DNA of 6,544 bases from VGXO01 sp964614695. GTDB lineage: Bacteria > Planctomycetota > Phycisphaerae > Phycisphaerales > SM1A02. The position numbers were made by a program, and so were the translations under genes. Shown one piece after another: positions 1 through 6,544 of the stretch. The DNA lies in assembly GCA_964614695.1 (NCBI GenBank), contig CAZTMB010000142.1, positions 1 through 6,544 on the forward strand, given 5' to 3'. Each line of letters opens with the position of its first letter. Within the stretch, counting starts at the first letter, position 1. Under the pieces are notes generated by a model. It had not been told where the DNA came from. It ran no database searches and saw only the letters and a program-made list of their open reading frames with translations.

Positions 1-78
1 TCGCTGCGGCGGGTCGCGGTACCTCGCTTCGCCCCGGGCTCGGCAGCCTCGCGATACGCTCCGCGATCCCCACGATCC

Positions 79-82
79 GGAG
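79..82 (+). promoter_or_regulatory. Ribosome binding site of the prolyl oligopeptidase gene
   Basis: A GGAG core lies 8 bases before the ATG at 91. It decides the start, because the same frame stays open back to base 1 and the upstream translation (rich in Arg, Ser and Pro) does not look like protein. No convincing -35/-10 promoter pair is visible in bases 1-78; a GATACG at 53-58 is a weak -10 candidate only. Confidence 0.6.
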
Positions 83-90
83 ACGCCTCC

Positions 91-2211
91 ATGTCACTGG
101 CCCGATCCGTCGCCCTCGCGGCAGTCGCCTCGCTTCCCGTCCTCGCCCCGGTGGCCCTCGCCGCCAACGACTATCCGCCGACGCGGGTCGAGGTCGTCGA
201 GGAGACCTTTCACGGCGAGACGATCCCCGACCCCTACCGCTGGCTCGAGCCGCTCGAAGCAGAAAGCGCCGAGGTCGAGGCGTGGACGACCGCACAGAAC
301 GAGTTCACCCGCGGCGTGCTCGAAGGTCTCGCGTGTCGAGCGAGGCTCGAAGGCGAACTGCGGCCGCTGCTCGAGATCGGCGCCGTCGGCATGCCGCGTG
401 AGCGATCGGGACGGCTCTTCTGGACGCAGCGCGACGGCGATCAGGACCAGCCGGTGCTTCGCGTGCGCGATCGCGACGGCGCGGAGCGCATCCTGCTCGA
501 TCCGAAGGCCCTCGACGCGAGCGGGCTCGTCTCGATGGACTGGTACAGCCCGAGCCCCGACGGCTCGATCGTCGCAGTGGGCTTGTCGCGGGCCGGCGAC
601 GAGATGCCGGTCCTTCACTTGATGAAGGTCGACGACGGCACCTTCCTTGCCGACGAGATTCAGGGCAAGGTCACGGCGCCTTCGTGGTTTCCCGACGGCC
701 GCCGCTTCGTCTACGGGCAGCTCGCCGATCCCGCCGACGCCTACTCGCGGCAGTACCGCGTGCACGAGATCGGCCGCAGCGTGCGCCACGATCCGATCCT
801 CGTGAAGCAGCGCGAGCCGAGCCGCGTGCCCTACGCGGCGATCTCCGACGACGGCCGCTGGTTCGTGATGGGCGAGAGCCGCGGCTGGCAGGCGAGCGAT
901 CTTGCCGTCGCCGATGCGGTCGCCTGGGAGTCGACCGGCGCGATCGATCGGGTCGCGATCGCGGAAGGCCTCGACGGCCGCTTCTCGCCGATCGGCATCG
1001 TCGGCGACACGATGTTCGTGCAGACGACCTTCGAGGCCCCGAATGGACGGCTGCTCGCGATCGATCTCAATCGGCCGTCGCTCGACGCGGCGACCGAGAT
1101 CGTCGCGCAGCGCGACGAAGCCGTGCTCGACGGCGTCTCGCTCGCCCGCGGCGTTCTCGTCGCCTCGTGGAGCGAGGTCGCGGTCAGCTCGATCGAACGC
1201 TACGACCTTTCGGGCAACCTTCTTGGCGCGGTCGACCTGCCGGGGCTCGGATCGGCGTCGGTCGGCACCGATCCCGATCTTGCGAGCGGCTTCGTCTCGT
1301 TCACGAGCTACAACCGGCCGCGCACGATCTACCGCTGCGACTTCGCCAAGGGCGGGGCGCTCGAGATGTGGGCCTCGCCGCCGGTGCCGGTCGATCCCAA
1401 TGAGGTCGAGGTCTCGCGGCTGTGGGCGACCTCGAAGGACGGCACGCGGGTCCCGATGTTCATCGTGCACAAGCGCGGCGTCACGCCCGACGGCACGAAC
1501 CCGTGCCTGCTCTACGCCTACGGCGGCTTCAACATCACGATGGATCCGGCGTTCATCGCGACCAACTGGCCCTGGTACGAGGCGGGCGGCGTCTACGCGG
1601 TCGCGGGGCTTCGCGGCGGCGGCGAGTTCGGGAAGTCCTGGCATCGCTCGGGCATGCTCGAGTCGAAGCAGAACGTCTTCGACGACCTCTTCGCCTGCGC
1701 CGAGACCCTCGTCTCAAGCGGTTGGTCGGCGCCCGATCGCCTGCTTGTCCGCGGCGGCTCCAACGGCGGCCTGCTCGTCGGCGCCGCGATCACGCAGCGG
1801 CCCGACCTCTGGGCCGGCGCGATCAGCGGCGTGCCGCTCCTCGACATGCTTCGCTACCACCGTTTCCTGATGGCCCGCTTCTGGGTGCCCGAGTACGGCT
1901 CGAGCGAAGACGCCACGCAGTTCGAGTGGCTCAAGTCCTATTCCCCCTACCACCGCATCGACTCGGGGACGAAGTACCCCGCGACGCTCGTCACCGCGGG
2001 CGAGAACGACTCGCGCGTGCATCCGCTCCACGCCCGCAAGATGGTCGCGAGGCTTCAGGCCGAGGCCGCGAACGATCCCTCGTCCGAACCGATCCTGCTC
2101 TGGGTCGATCGCGATGCTGGCCACGGCGGCGGAAAGCCCTTGTCGCTGCGGCTTCGCGACAGCGTCGACCAGTGGTCGTTCCTCTTCTGGCGAGCCGGTC
2201 TCTGCAAGTGA
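91..2211 (+). CDS. Exported prolyl oligopeptidase (peptidase family S9A)
   Basis: This is a complete 706-residue serine peptidase expected to cut short peptides after proline, probably in the periplasm or outside the cell. Residues 1-24 form a signal peptide (one Arg, a hydrophobic Ala/Val/Leu core, an ALA-A cleavage-like end, and no lipobox Cys). The N-terminal family region includes IPDPYRWLE (45-53), a beta-propeller spans roughly 80-430, and the alpha/beta-hydrolase domain covers about 440-706. The nucleophile is Ser557 in RGGSNGG, the acid is Asp640 in AGENDSRVHP, and the base is His678 in DAGHGGG. The oxyanion Tyr477 lies in YGGF, and Trp598 and Arg642 sit where the family has substrate-pocket residues. 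Spacing is nearly that of mammalian prolyl oligopeptidase, so it should be active. The frame is open to the window edge, but the ATG at 91 is preferred because it has a ribosome site and begins a signal peptide. S9B/S9C peptidases are less likely given the N-terminal motif. Confidence 0.96.
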   Translation: MSLARSVALAAVASLPVLAPVALAANDYPPTRVEVVEETFHGETIPDPYRWLEPLEAESAEVEAWTTAQNEFTRGVLEGLACRARLEGELRPLLEIGAVGMPRERSGRLFWTQRDGDQDQPVLRVRDRDGAERILLDPKALDASGLVSMDWYSPSPDGSIVAVGLSRAGDEMPVLHLMKVDDGTFLADEIQGKVTAPSWFPDGRRFVYGQLADPADAYSRQYRVHEIGRSVRHDPILVKQREPSRVPYAAISDDGRWFVMGESRGWQASDLAVADAVAWESTGAIDRVAIAEGLDGRFSPIGIVGDTMFVQTTFEAPNGRLLAIDLNRPSLDAATEIVAQRDEAVLDGVSLARGVLVASWSEVAVSSIERYDLSGNLLGAVDLPGLGSASVGTDPDLASGFVSFTSYNRPRTIYRCDFAKGGALEMWASPPVPVDPNEVEVSRLWATSKDGTRVPMFIVHKRGVTPDGTNPCLLYAYGGFNITMDPAFIATNWPWYEAGGVYAVAGLRGGGEFGKSWHRSGMLESKQNVFDDLFACAETLVSSGWSAPDRLLVRGGSNGGLLVGAAITQRPDLWAGAISGVPLLDMLRYHRFLMARFWVPEYGSSEDATQFEWLKSYSPYHRIDSGTKYPATLVTAGENDSRVHPLHARKMVARLQAEAANDPSSEPILLWVDRDAGHGGGKPLSLRLRDSVDQWSFLFWRAGLCK

Positions 2212-2224
2212 TGGGATGCGTGCC

Positions 2225-2247
2225 GTGATCGCTGACGGCGCGATCAC
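2225..2247. terminator. Hairpin between convergent genes, possible bidirectional terminator
   Basis: GTGATCGC (2225-2232) and GCGATCAC (2240-2247) are perfect 8-bp inverted arms around a 7-base loop. The hairpin begins 13 bases after the peptidase stop and contains the probable stop codon of the opposing chemoreceptor gene (2244-2246). Its position between convergent genes suits a terminator serving both strands. However, neither side has a T-run, so it is not a classical intrinsic terminator. Such T-less hairpins are common in high-GC genomes. Confidence 0.4.
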
Positions 2248-2374
2248 TCGGCGAACACGACGACGGCCGATCGTCTTGCGCTGCGGGGCCCACCCCATGA
2301 ATCGCGCTTGGCCGCGATGCGGCGCTCGCATCGCCTGAGGTGTTCCTGTTCCAGGCGCGCGACCGGAGCGAGGC
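2244..2374 (-). CDS. Probable C-terminal tail of the chemoreceptor gene, beyond the assembly gap
   Basis: On the minus strand, one frame reads from the gap edge through about 42 residues to a TGA at 2244-2246. It starts LAPVARLEQEHLRRCERRIA, a charged, helix-prone stretch with spaced leucines and valines, as expected at the end of a chemoreceptor's long helical hairpin. It ends 33 bases short of the convergent peptidase gene. The frame obtained by counting the gap as exactly 100 bases would instead run antisense into the peptidase gene as far as 1991, which is implausible. The true gene might also end inside the gap, leaving this stretch noncoding. No homology to known tails was recognised, so the assignment rests on frame, composition and gene layout. 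Confidence 0.45.
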
Positions 2375-2474
2375 NNNNNNNNNNNNNNNNNNNNNNNNNN
2401 NNNNNNNNNNNNNNNNNNNNNNNNNNNNNNNNNNNNNNNNNNNNNNNNNNNNNNNNNNNNNNNNNNNNNNNNNN
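2375..2474. other. Assembly gap of 100 N within the chemoreceptor gene
   Basis: The run is exactly 100 N, the usual placeholder for a join of unknown length, so its size and the reading frame across it should not be trusted. It interrupts the minus-strand chemoreceptor gene shortly after its signalling tip. Sequence of low complexity or high GC often causes such breaks, but nothing at the edges shows the cause. Confidence 0.98.
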
Positions 2475-3988
2475 GTGACCGTCGGGGCGAGCGCTTCGAG
2501 GGCCTTCATCGCCTCGCCGATCTCGGCGGCGATCCGCGTGGTGTCGCGGCCGCTCGCGGCGGCATCGGCCACGAGCGCGGTCACTTCGCCGGAGCCCGCC
2601 TCGACAGCGCTTCGCATCGAGTGCACGCGGGCCTCGATGTCGAGCGCACTCGCCGCCGCCGACTCGGCGAGCGCCGAGATCTCCCGCGCCACGACCGCGA
2701 AGCCGCGCCCCGCCTCGCCGGCCTTCTCCGCCTCGATCTGGGCATTGATCGACAGCAGGTTCGTGCGGTTGGCGACCCGGGCCATCGCGACGAGCACGCC
2801 CTCGACCGCCTCGCCCTGCCGCTCGATCTCCTCGAAACGCTGCCGCATCGACTGCGCCCGCGCGTCGAAGGATCGCATCGCCGCATCGATGCGGGCCAGG
2901 CCCTCGACGCTCGCGCGGCTCGCCTCGCCGAGGCCGGCGCTCGCATCGCGCAGCGAGGCGAGCGTCGCCGCGAGGCGGCTCCCGCTCTCGGCGATGCCGT
3001 TGGCGCTCGCGGTCACCTCGGCGACGGTGGCGACGGTCGACTGCGCCGAGCCCCGCTCGTCGCTCGCGCGGCGCTGCATCAGGTCGGTCGCGCCGACCAC
3101 TTCGCCCACGGTGCCCTTCACCTCCGAGAGGATCGTGCCGAGGGAACTCGCCATCGTGCGAAGCGCCGCACCGAGCCGTCGCGGCTCGCGGGCGCCGGCG
3201 ATCGGCACCGCCGTCGCGAGATCGCCGCCGGCGAGGCGCGTCGCCGCCGCTTCGAGGGCCTGCAACGGCCGCGCGTAGCGGCTCGCGAGCCACCATCCGA
3301 TGATCGCCCAGACCGCCGAAGCGAACGCCGCCCAGCGCACACCGCTCCAGAAGAGCTCCGCCTCCATCGCCTCGACCGAGTCGACGAGCAGGTCGACGCC
3401 GGTGACGAAGCGGGTCCGGCCGTTCGCATCGAACACCGGAAAGAAGCCCGAGAGGAACGAACCGTAGCTGTCGCTGTAGAAGATCGAGATCGGCCCCCTC
3501 GGATCGAACTTCGCCGCCTCGCGTCCCTCGATCGCGTTCACCTCGAACGCTTCGCCGACCGCGGCCTTCTCGTCGAGGATCTCCTCCGCGTCGATGACGT
3601 AGGAGAAGCCGCTCTCCGCCGTGCGGTCGGGGACGAGCGTGAAGACGTACTTGACCTCGATGCCGGAGTCCCGCCAGTCGTCGCGGATCGCCTGCAGCCG
3701 CGACTCCAGTTCGCGATAGGCCGGCGTCTCGTAGCTTCCGCCGGCGCGAGCTTCGTCGTTGAGCACCGGATCGACGACCGCTGCCGCGGAGGCGGCGAGC
3801 GAACGCGCCTGCTGCTCGATCTCGGCCAGGACCGCGCGGCGGGTCGACCGCACGCCCGCGAGCAGCACGGAACTGCCCGTGGCGACCGCCACGAGCACGA
3901 CGAGGATGACGAGCAGGCTTCGACTGGTCACGGTGGCGGCCGAGGGCGATCCCGAACCCGCGTCTATCGGCGGAGCGGGCAGACGCAC
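2475..3988 (-). CDS. Methyl-accepting chemotaxis protein, WspA-like signalling tip (3' end lost in gap)
   Basis: This membrane receptor would pass an external or envelope signal to a CheA-type kinase through CheW; 504 residues are readable. A short Pro/Ser-rich N-terminus precedes membrane helix 1 (about 24-44). A periplasmic region (45-212) contains a Cache/PAS-like stretch (VKYVFTLVPD, 112-121; FSYVID, 128-133). Membrane helix 2 is about 213-234, and HAMP is about 235-287 (with PLQALEAAATRLAGGDLA). A long coiled coil follows, with the conserved tip at about 396-451 (NRTNLLSINAQIEAEKAGE, then GRGFAVVAREI). EAEKAGE in place of EAARAGE, followed by ALDIE, resembles WspA-type receptors, which in pseudomonads control a diguanylate cyclase rather than motility. 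The start is a GTG without a clear ribosome site; a second GTG at 3929-3931 (residue 20) is possible. No CheA, CheW or response regulator gene is in the window, so output and ligand are unknown. The last helix is interrupted by the gap. Confidence 0.92.
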
Positions 3989-4012
3989 CGAAGAAAGCGG
4001 GGAGCGATCAGG

Positions 4013-4038
4013 CTCGCGCGAGGACGCCTTCTCGCGAG
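4013..4038. repeat. Two short palindromes upstream of the chemoreceptor gene
   Basis: CTCGCGCGAG (4013-4022) and CTCGCGAG (4031-4038) are both perfect palindromes, with centres 17 bp apart, lying 25 to 50 bp before the GTG of the chemoreceptor gene. The CTCGCG arm of the first can also pair with the CGCGAG arm of the second, forming a hairpin with a 14-base loop. They could be a paired operator or part of the 5' leader, but alternating CG words are frequent in DNA this GC-rich. No promoter was recognised beside them. Confidence 0.25.
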
Positions 4039-4176
4039 GCGATCGGTCGATGGCCCGCCGCGTCCGGCGCGATGCCGCGCACGCCCCATCGCGCGACCTT
4101 CAGCCCCGCATTGGTTCAGCCGCCGCGGGACTCGATCGCCCGAGCGATCCGCCTCCGACCGGGCTGGCGACCGAGA

Positions 4177-4195
4177 GGCTCGGCCCGCCGAAGCC
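4177..4195 (-). terminator. Hairpin directly after the helicase stop, possible terminator
   Basis: Read on the minus strand, GGCTTCGG (4195-4188) and CCGAGCC (4183-4177) pair around a CGGG loop, with one unpaired base in the stem. It begins immediately after the helicase TGA (4196-4198). No T-run follows, so intrinsic termination is uncertain. A second perfect but shorter hairpin (GATCGC/GCGATC, 4134-4149) lies farther into the same 207-bp spacer. The rest of the spacer (3989-4195) shows no credible gene. Confidence 0.35.
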
Positions 4196-6466
4196 TCAGT
4201 CGAGGATGCGCTCGAGGTTCGCGTACTCGAGGACGAGCGTCTTCGCCCCGAGATGGCGGAAGTCGACCCGCACGCTTGTGGCGCGGCCCCGCGGCAGCAC
4301 CGCGGCGATCCGGCCGATCCCGAACTTCGCATGCCGGACGAGGCTGCCGACCGGGAAGCGCGACGCGAGGCCCCCGCCGCCGCGCGACGCCTCCTCGACG
4401 TACTCGATGCGCGGGCCGTCGAAGTCGTCCGATCGCGAGGCCGCGGGCGATCCGCCCCGCTCCCAGGGCGCCCGCTCCCGGCCGGCCCCGAGGCCCGAAC
4501 GCTCGAGCAGCTCCGCGGGGATCTCCGAGACGAAGCGGCTCTCGACCGTGCCTTGGGTGATGCCGCGAATCGTGCGGCACGCGGCGGAGGTCAGCATGAT
4601 CCGCCGTTCGGCGCGGGTGATGCCGACGAAGCAGAGGCGTCGCTCCTCCTCGAGCTCGTCGTCGCTCGACTCCGCCCGCTGATGCGGCAGGAGCCCCTGC
4701 TCGAGACCGACCATCGCGACGAACGGAAACTCGAGGCCCTTCGCGGCATGCAGCGTGAGCAGCGTGACCGAGCCGCGCTCGGGATCGATCGCGTCGGCGT
4801 CGCTCACGAGGGCGACCGATTCGAGCCACGCCCGGAGGACGTCGAGCAGCGTCGGCTCGCTCGCCGCCGGCGAGTCGTCCTCGGGCATCGACCACTCCGA
4901 GGCGGCGCTCACGAGTTCGGCGAGGTTCGCCTTGCGCTGCAACGCCTCCTCCTCGTCCCCGGCGGTGAGCTTCGCCTCGAGCCCGCTCTCGCGAAGCACC
5001 GTCGAGACGAGATCGCCGAGCAGTTCCGGCGCGCCCTTCGCCGCCATCGCCTGCCAGCCCCGCACCTGCCGGGTGAACTTGGTCGCCGCCGCGGCGGCGC
5101 GCGGCGAGACGCCCTCGATCTCCTCGGCCCGCTCGAGGGCGTCGAAGAGGTTCGCCGGCGCATCGATCGCCCACGCCTCGACGCGCTTGAGCGTGGTGTC
5201 TCCGAGGCCGCGGGTCGGCACGTTCACGATGCGCCGCAGCGAGACCTCGTCGGCGGGATTGGAGACGAGCCGCAGGTAGGAGAGCGCGTCCTTGATCTCC
5301 TTCCGCTCGTAGAACGCGGTGCCGCGGGCGATCACGTAGGGGATGCCGCGCCGGCGCAGGACCTCCTCGAGCACGCGGCTCAAGGCATTGACCCGATAGA
5401 GCACCGCCATCGAGCGGAAGGGAATCCCGTCGAGGGAGGCCTGCTCGATCGCCGACGCGACGGTCTCCGCCTCGTGGCGTTCGTCCATGCAGCGGACGAC
5501 CTTGACGGGTTCTCCCTCGGCGAGCTCGCTGAAGATCCGCTTCTCCTTGCGGCGGGCGTTGTGGGCGATGAGCCCCGCGGCGGCGTCGACGATGCGCCGC
5601 GTGCTGCGGAAGTTCTGGCCGAGAGGGATGACGCGGGCCCGCGGGTACTGCCGCTCGAACTCGAGGATGTTCGAGAGATCCGCGCCGCGCCAGCCGTAGA
5701 TCGACTGGTCGGGATCGCCCACCGTGAACAGGTTGCCCGCCTCGCCGGCGATCGCGTTGGCGATCGTGAACTGGGCGCGGTTGGTGTCCTGGTACTCGTC
5801 GATGAGCACGTAGCGGAAGCGGTCCCGCGCCGTGAGCCGGACCGCCTCGTCCTGCTTGAGGAGCAGTGCCGTGCGAAGCAGCAGGTCGTCGAAGTCGAGG
5901 GCGTTGCTTCGGCGAAGGCCCGCCTCGTAGCCTCGCCAGATCCGAAGCAGCGTGCGCTCCCGCCAGTCGACCGCGGAGGTCGCCCAAGCCTCGACGGTGA
6001 GAAGCGCGTTCTTCCGTTCGCTGATCAGGCCCGAGACCGCCGCGGGCGCCCACTGTTGGGTCGAGCAGTCCGCCGCGGCGATCGCCTTCTTGAGGACGTC
6101 GCGCTGGTCGCCCGAGTCGAAGATCGCAAAGGATGGGTCGAGCCCCGCCGCGACGGCGTGCTCGCGAAGGAACCGCGCGGCGAAACTGTGGAAGGTGGTG
6201 ACGACGAGGCCGCGGCGGCCCGGCGTGTCGGGCGGAAGCAGGCTCTCGACCCGGCGGCGCATCTCGGCGGCGGCCTTGTTGGTGAAGGTCACCGCGAGGA
6301 TGTTCCAAGGCGGAATCCCTTGGCCGATGAGCCATGCGATCCGCCGAGTGATGACGCGGGTCTTGCCGGATCCGGGCCCGGCGAGCACGAGCGCAGGCCC
6401 GTCGAGATGCGTTGCGGCCTCGCGCTGCGAGTCGGTCAGTCCGTCGAGAATCGATGCTTCGTCCAC
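4196..6466 (-). CDS. uvrD: UvrD/PcrA family ATP-dependent 3'-5' DNA helicase
   Basis: This is a complete 756-residue superfamily 1A helicase that unwinds DNA during nucleotide excision repair, mismatch repair and replication restart. All motifs are present: Q-motif TDSQREAA (11-18), Walker A AGPGSGKT (29-36, Lys35), motif Ia AVTFTNKAAAEM (58-69), Ib TTFHSFAARFLR (90-101), motif II DEYQDT (223-228), motif III VGDPDQSIYGWRGAD (249-263), motif IV LGQNFRSTRRI (282-292), motif V TLHAAKGLEFPFVAMVGLEQ (571-590) and VI CFVGITRAERR (612-622). Domain 2B lies roughly at 376-560. A Gly/Ser-rich linker leads to a C-terminal Tudor-like domain (about 706-754, with VRHAKFGIG), which in PcrA/UvrD contacts RNA polymerase. 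Length fits UvrD/PcrA and exceeds Rep, which lacks this domain. UvrD and PcrA cannot be separated by sequence alone. The start is GTG, only 10 residues before the Q-motif region, with no visible ribosome site. RecB-type nuclease domains are absent. Confidence 0.96.
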   Translation of the reverse strand: MDEASILDGLTDSQREAATHLDGPALVLAGPGSGKTRVITRRIAWLIGQGIPPWNILAVTFTNKAAAEMRRRVESLLPPDTPGRRGLVVTTFHSFAARFLREHAVAAGLDPSFAIFDSGDQRDVLKKAIAAADCSTQQWAPAAVSGLISERKNALLTVEAWATSAVDWRERTLLRIWRGYEAGLRRSNALDFDDLLLRTALLLKQDEAVRLTARDRFRYVLIDEYQDTNRAQFTIANAIAGEAGNLFTVGDPDQSIYGWRGADLSNILEFERQYPRARVIPLGQNFRSTRRIVDAAAGLIAHNARRKEKRIFSELAEGEPVKVVRCMDERHEAETVASAIEQASLDGIPFRSMAVLYRVNALSRVLEEVLRRRGIPYVIARGTAFYERKEIKDALSYLRLVSNPADEVSLRRIVNVPTRGLGDTTLKRVEAWAIDAPANLFDALERAEEIEGVSPRAAAAATKFTRQVRGWQAMAAKGAPELLGDLVSTVLRESGLEAKLTAGDEEEALQRKANLAELVSAASEWSMPEDDSPAASEPTLLDVLRAWLESVALVSDADAIDPERGSVTLLTLHAAKGLEFPFVAMVGLEQGLLPHQRAESSDDELEEERRLCFVGITRAERRIMLTSAACRTIRGITQGTVESRFVSEIPAELLERSGLGAGRERAPWERGGSPAASRSDDFDGPRIEYVEEASRGGGGLASRFPVGSLVRHAKFGIGRIAAVLPRGRATSVRVDFRHLGAKTLVLEYANLERILD

Positions 6467-6472
6467 GAGGCG

Positions 6473-6478
6473 AGTGTA
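6473..6478 (-). promoter_or_regulatory. uvrD: Candidate -10 box for a leaderless helicase transcript
   Basis: On the minus strand TACACT ends 6 bases before the GTG start of the helicase gene. With the usual spacing, transcription would begin at or next to the GTG itself, giving a leaderless mRNA. This agrees with the lack of any Shine-Dalgarno-like purine run in the preceding bases. No good -35 element sits at the standard distance; a TTGCCC is only 13 bases upstream, too close. This is a weak, inferred site. Confidence 0.3.
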
Positions 6479-6499
6479 GAGACCGGTTGGAGGGCAACC

Positions 6500-6537
6500 C
6501 CTCTCCCGCCAGTCGCGGAGCGACGCAGCGGGGGAGG
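6500..6537. repeat. Imperfect inverted repeat upstream of the helicase gene
   Basis: CCTCTCCCGC (6500-6509) faces GCGGGGGAGG (6528-6537), a 10-bp stem with one T-G wobble. Within it GTCGC (6512-6516) and GCGAC (6520-6524) form an inner stem around GGA. The CTCTCCCGC...GCGGGAGAG pattern resembles short dispersed intergenic repeats found in many high-GC bacteria, or it may be the terminator of a gene beyond the window edge. Only one copy is visible here, so repeat status is unproven. Confidence 0.45.
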
Positions 6538-6544
6538 AACGGAT

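Noticed and set aside
1..90. N-terminal extension of the peptidase beyond the ATG at 91, since the frame is open to the window edge.
   Set aside because: There is no ATG, GTG or TTG in that frame in bases 1-90, and the GGAG plus the signal peptide fit the ATG at 91. The upstream translation is Arg/Ser/Pro-rich noise.
94..1644. A 516-codon open frame antisense to the prolyl oligopeptidase gene.
   Set aside because: The translation is rich in Arg, Asp and Ala without recognisable motifs, as expected for the complement of a high-GC gene. The sense strand has an intact catalytic triad.
1991..2243. Extension of the chemoreceptor reading frame through the gap and antisense into the peptidase gene.
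   Set aside because: It depends on the gap being exactly 100 bases and gives Ser/Arg-rich sequence unlike a receptor tail, with 221 bp of antisense overlap onto a solid gene.
3989..4195. A small gene in the 207-bp spacer, such as a minus-strand frame containing MGRARHRAGRGG.
   Set aside because: It is Arg-rich, has no ribosome site, and runs on out of frame into the chemoreceptor gene.
3759..4682. A 307-codon plus-strand open frame bridging the chemoreceptor start, the spacer and the helicase end.
   Set aside because: It crosses two well-supported minus-strand genes, is Arg/Ser/Pro-rich and has no domain signal.
91..6466. A functional operon or new multi-gene system linking peptidase, receptor and helicase.
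   Set aside because: The peptidase is convergent with the other two, the helicase and receptor are 207 bp apart with a hairpin between them, and their roles have no established connection.
4116..6497. A 793-codon minus-strand open frame longer than the helicase gene itself.
   Set aside because: It is the helicase gene read in another frame; its translation is Arg/Gly/Ala-rich low-complexity sequence with no domain, while the 756-residue frame has every UvrD motif. High GC removes stop codons from shadow frames.

Overview
The window is high-GC DNA (roughly two thirds G+C or more, judged by eye) from a bacterial draft or metagenome-assembled scaffold; an internal run of exactly 100 N marks a scaffold join. 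Gene starts are ATG or GTG, and codons end mostly in G or C. Three protein genes fill nearly all of it. The lineage cannot be fixed from sequence alone. A Gram-negative-type envelope is suggested by an exported prolyl oligopeptidase and a transmembrane chemoreceptor-like protein, and Planctomycetota or a high-GC proteobacterium or myxobacterium would all fit. This is inference, not an observed marker.

Layout: (1) 91-2211, plus strand: a complete prolyl oligopeptidase (peptidase family S9A) with a signal peptide and intact Ser-Asp-His triad. (2) 2225-2247: a perfect 8-bp hairpin between two convergent genes. (3) 2244-3988, minus strand: a methyl-accepting chemotaxis protein (MCP) with two membrane segments, a periplasmic sensor region, HAMP and a WspA-like signalling tip, interrupted near its C-terminus by the assembly gap at 2375-2474. 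Its real stop is probably the TGA at 2244-2246, reached in a different frame from the one implied by the 100-N spacer. (4) 3989-4195: a 207-bp spacer with a hairpin and two short GC palindromes. (5) 4196-6466, minus strand: a complete UvrD/PcrA superfamily 1 DNA helicase with every helicase motif and a C-terminal Tudor-like domain. (6) 6467-6544: its upstream region, with a possible leaderless promoter and an imperfect inverted repeat.

The three genes do not form an obvious pathway: peptide degradation in the cell envelope, signal sensing, and DNA repair or replication. The peptidase and MCP genes converge. The helicase and MCP genes share a strand but are 207 bp apart, so co-transcription is possible but not indicated. 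No mobile element, CRISPR array, tRNA, rRNA, toxin or defence system was seen. I found no convincing evidence of a new multi-gene system. The points most worth checking are the gap-broken MCP C-terminus, its WspA-like tip without visible partner genes, and the leaderless-looking start of the helicase.
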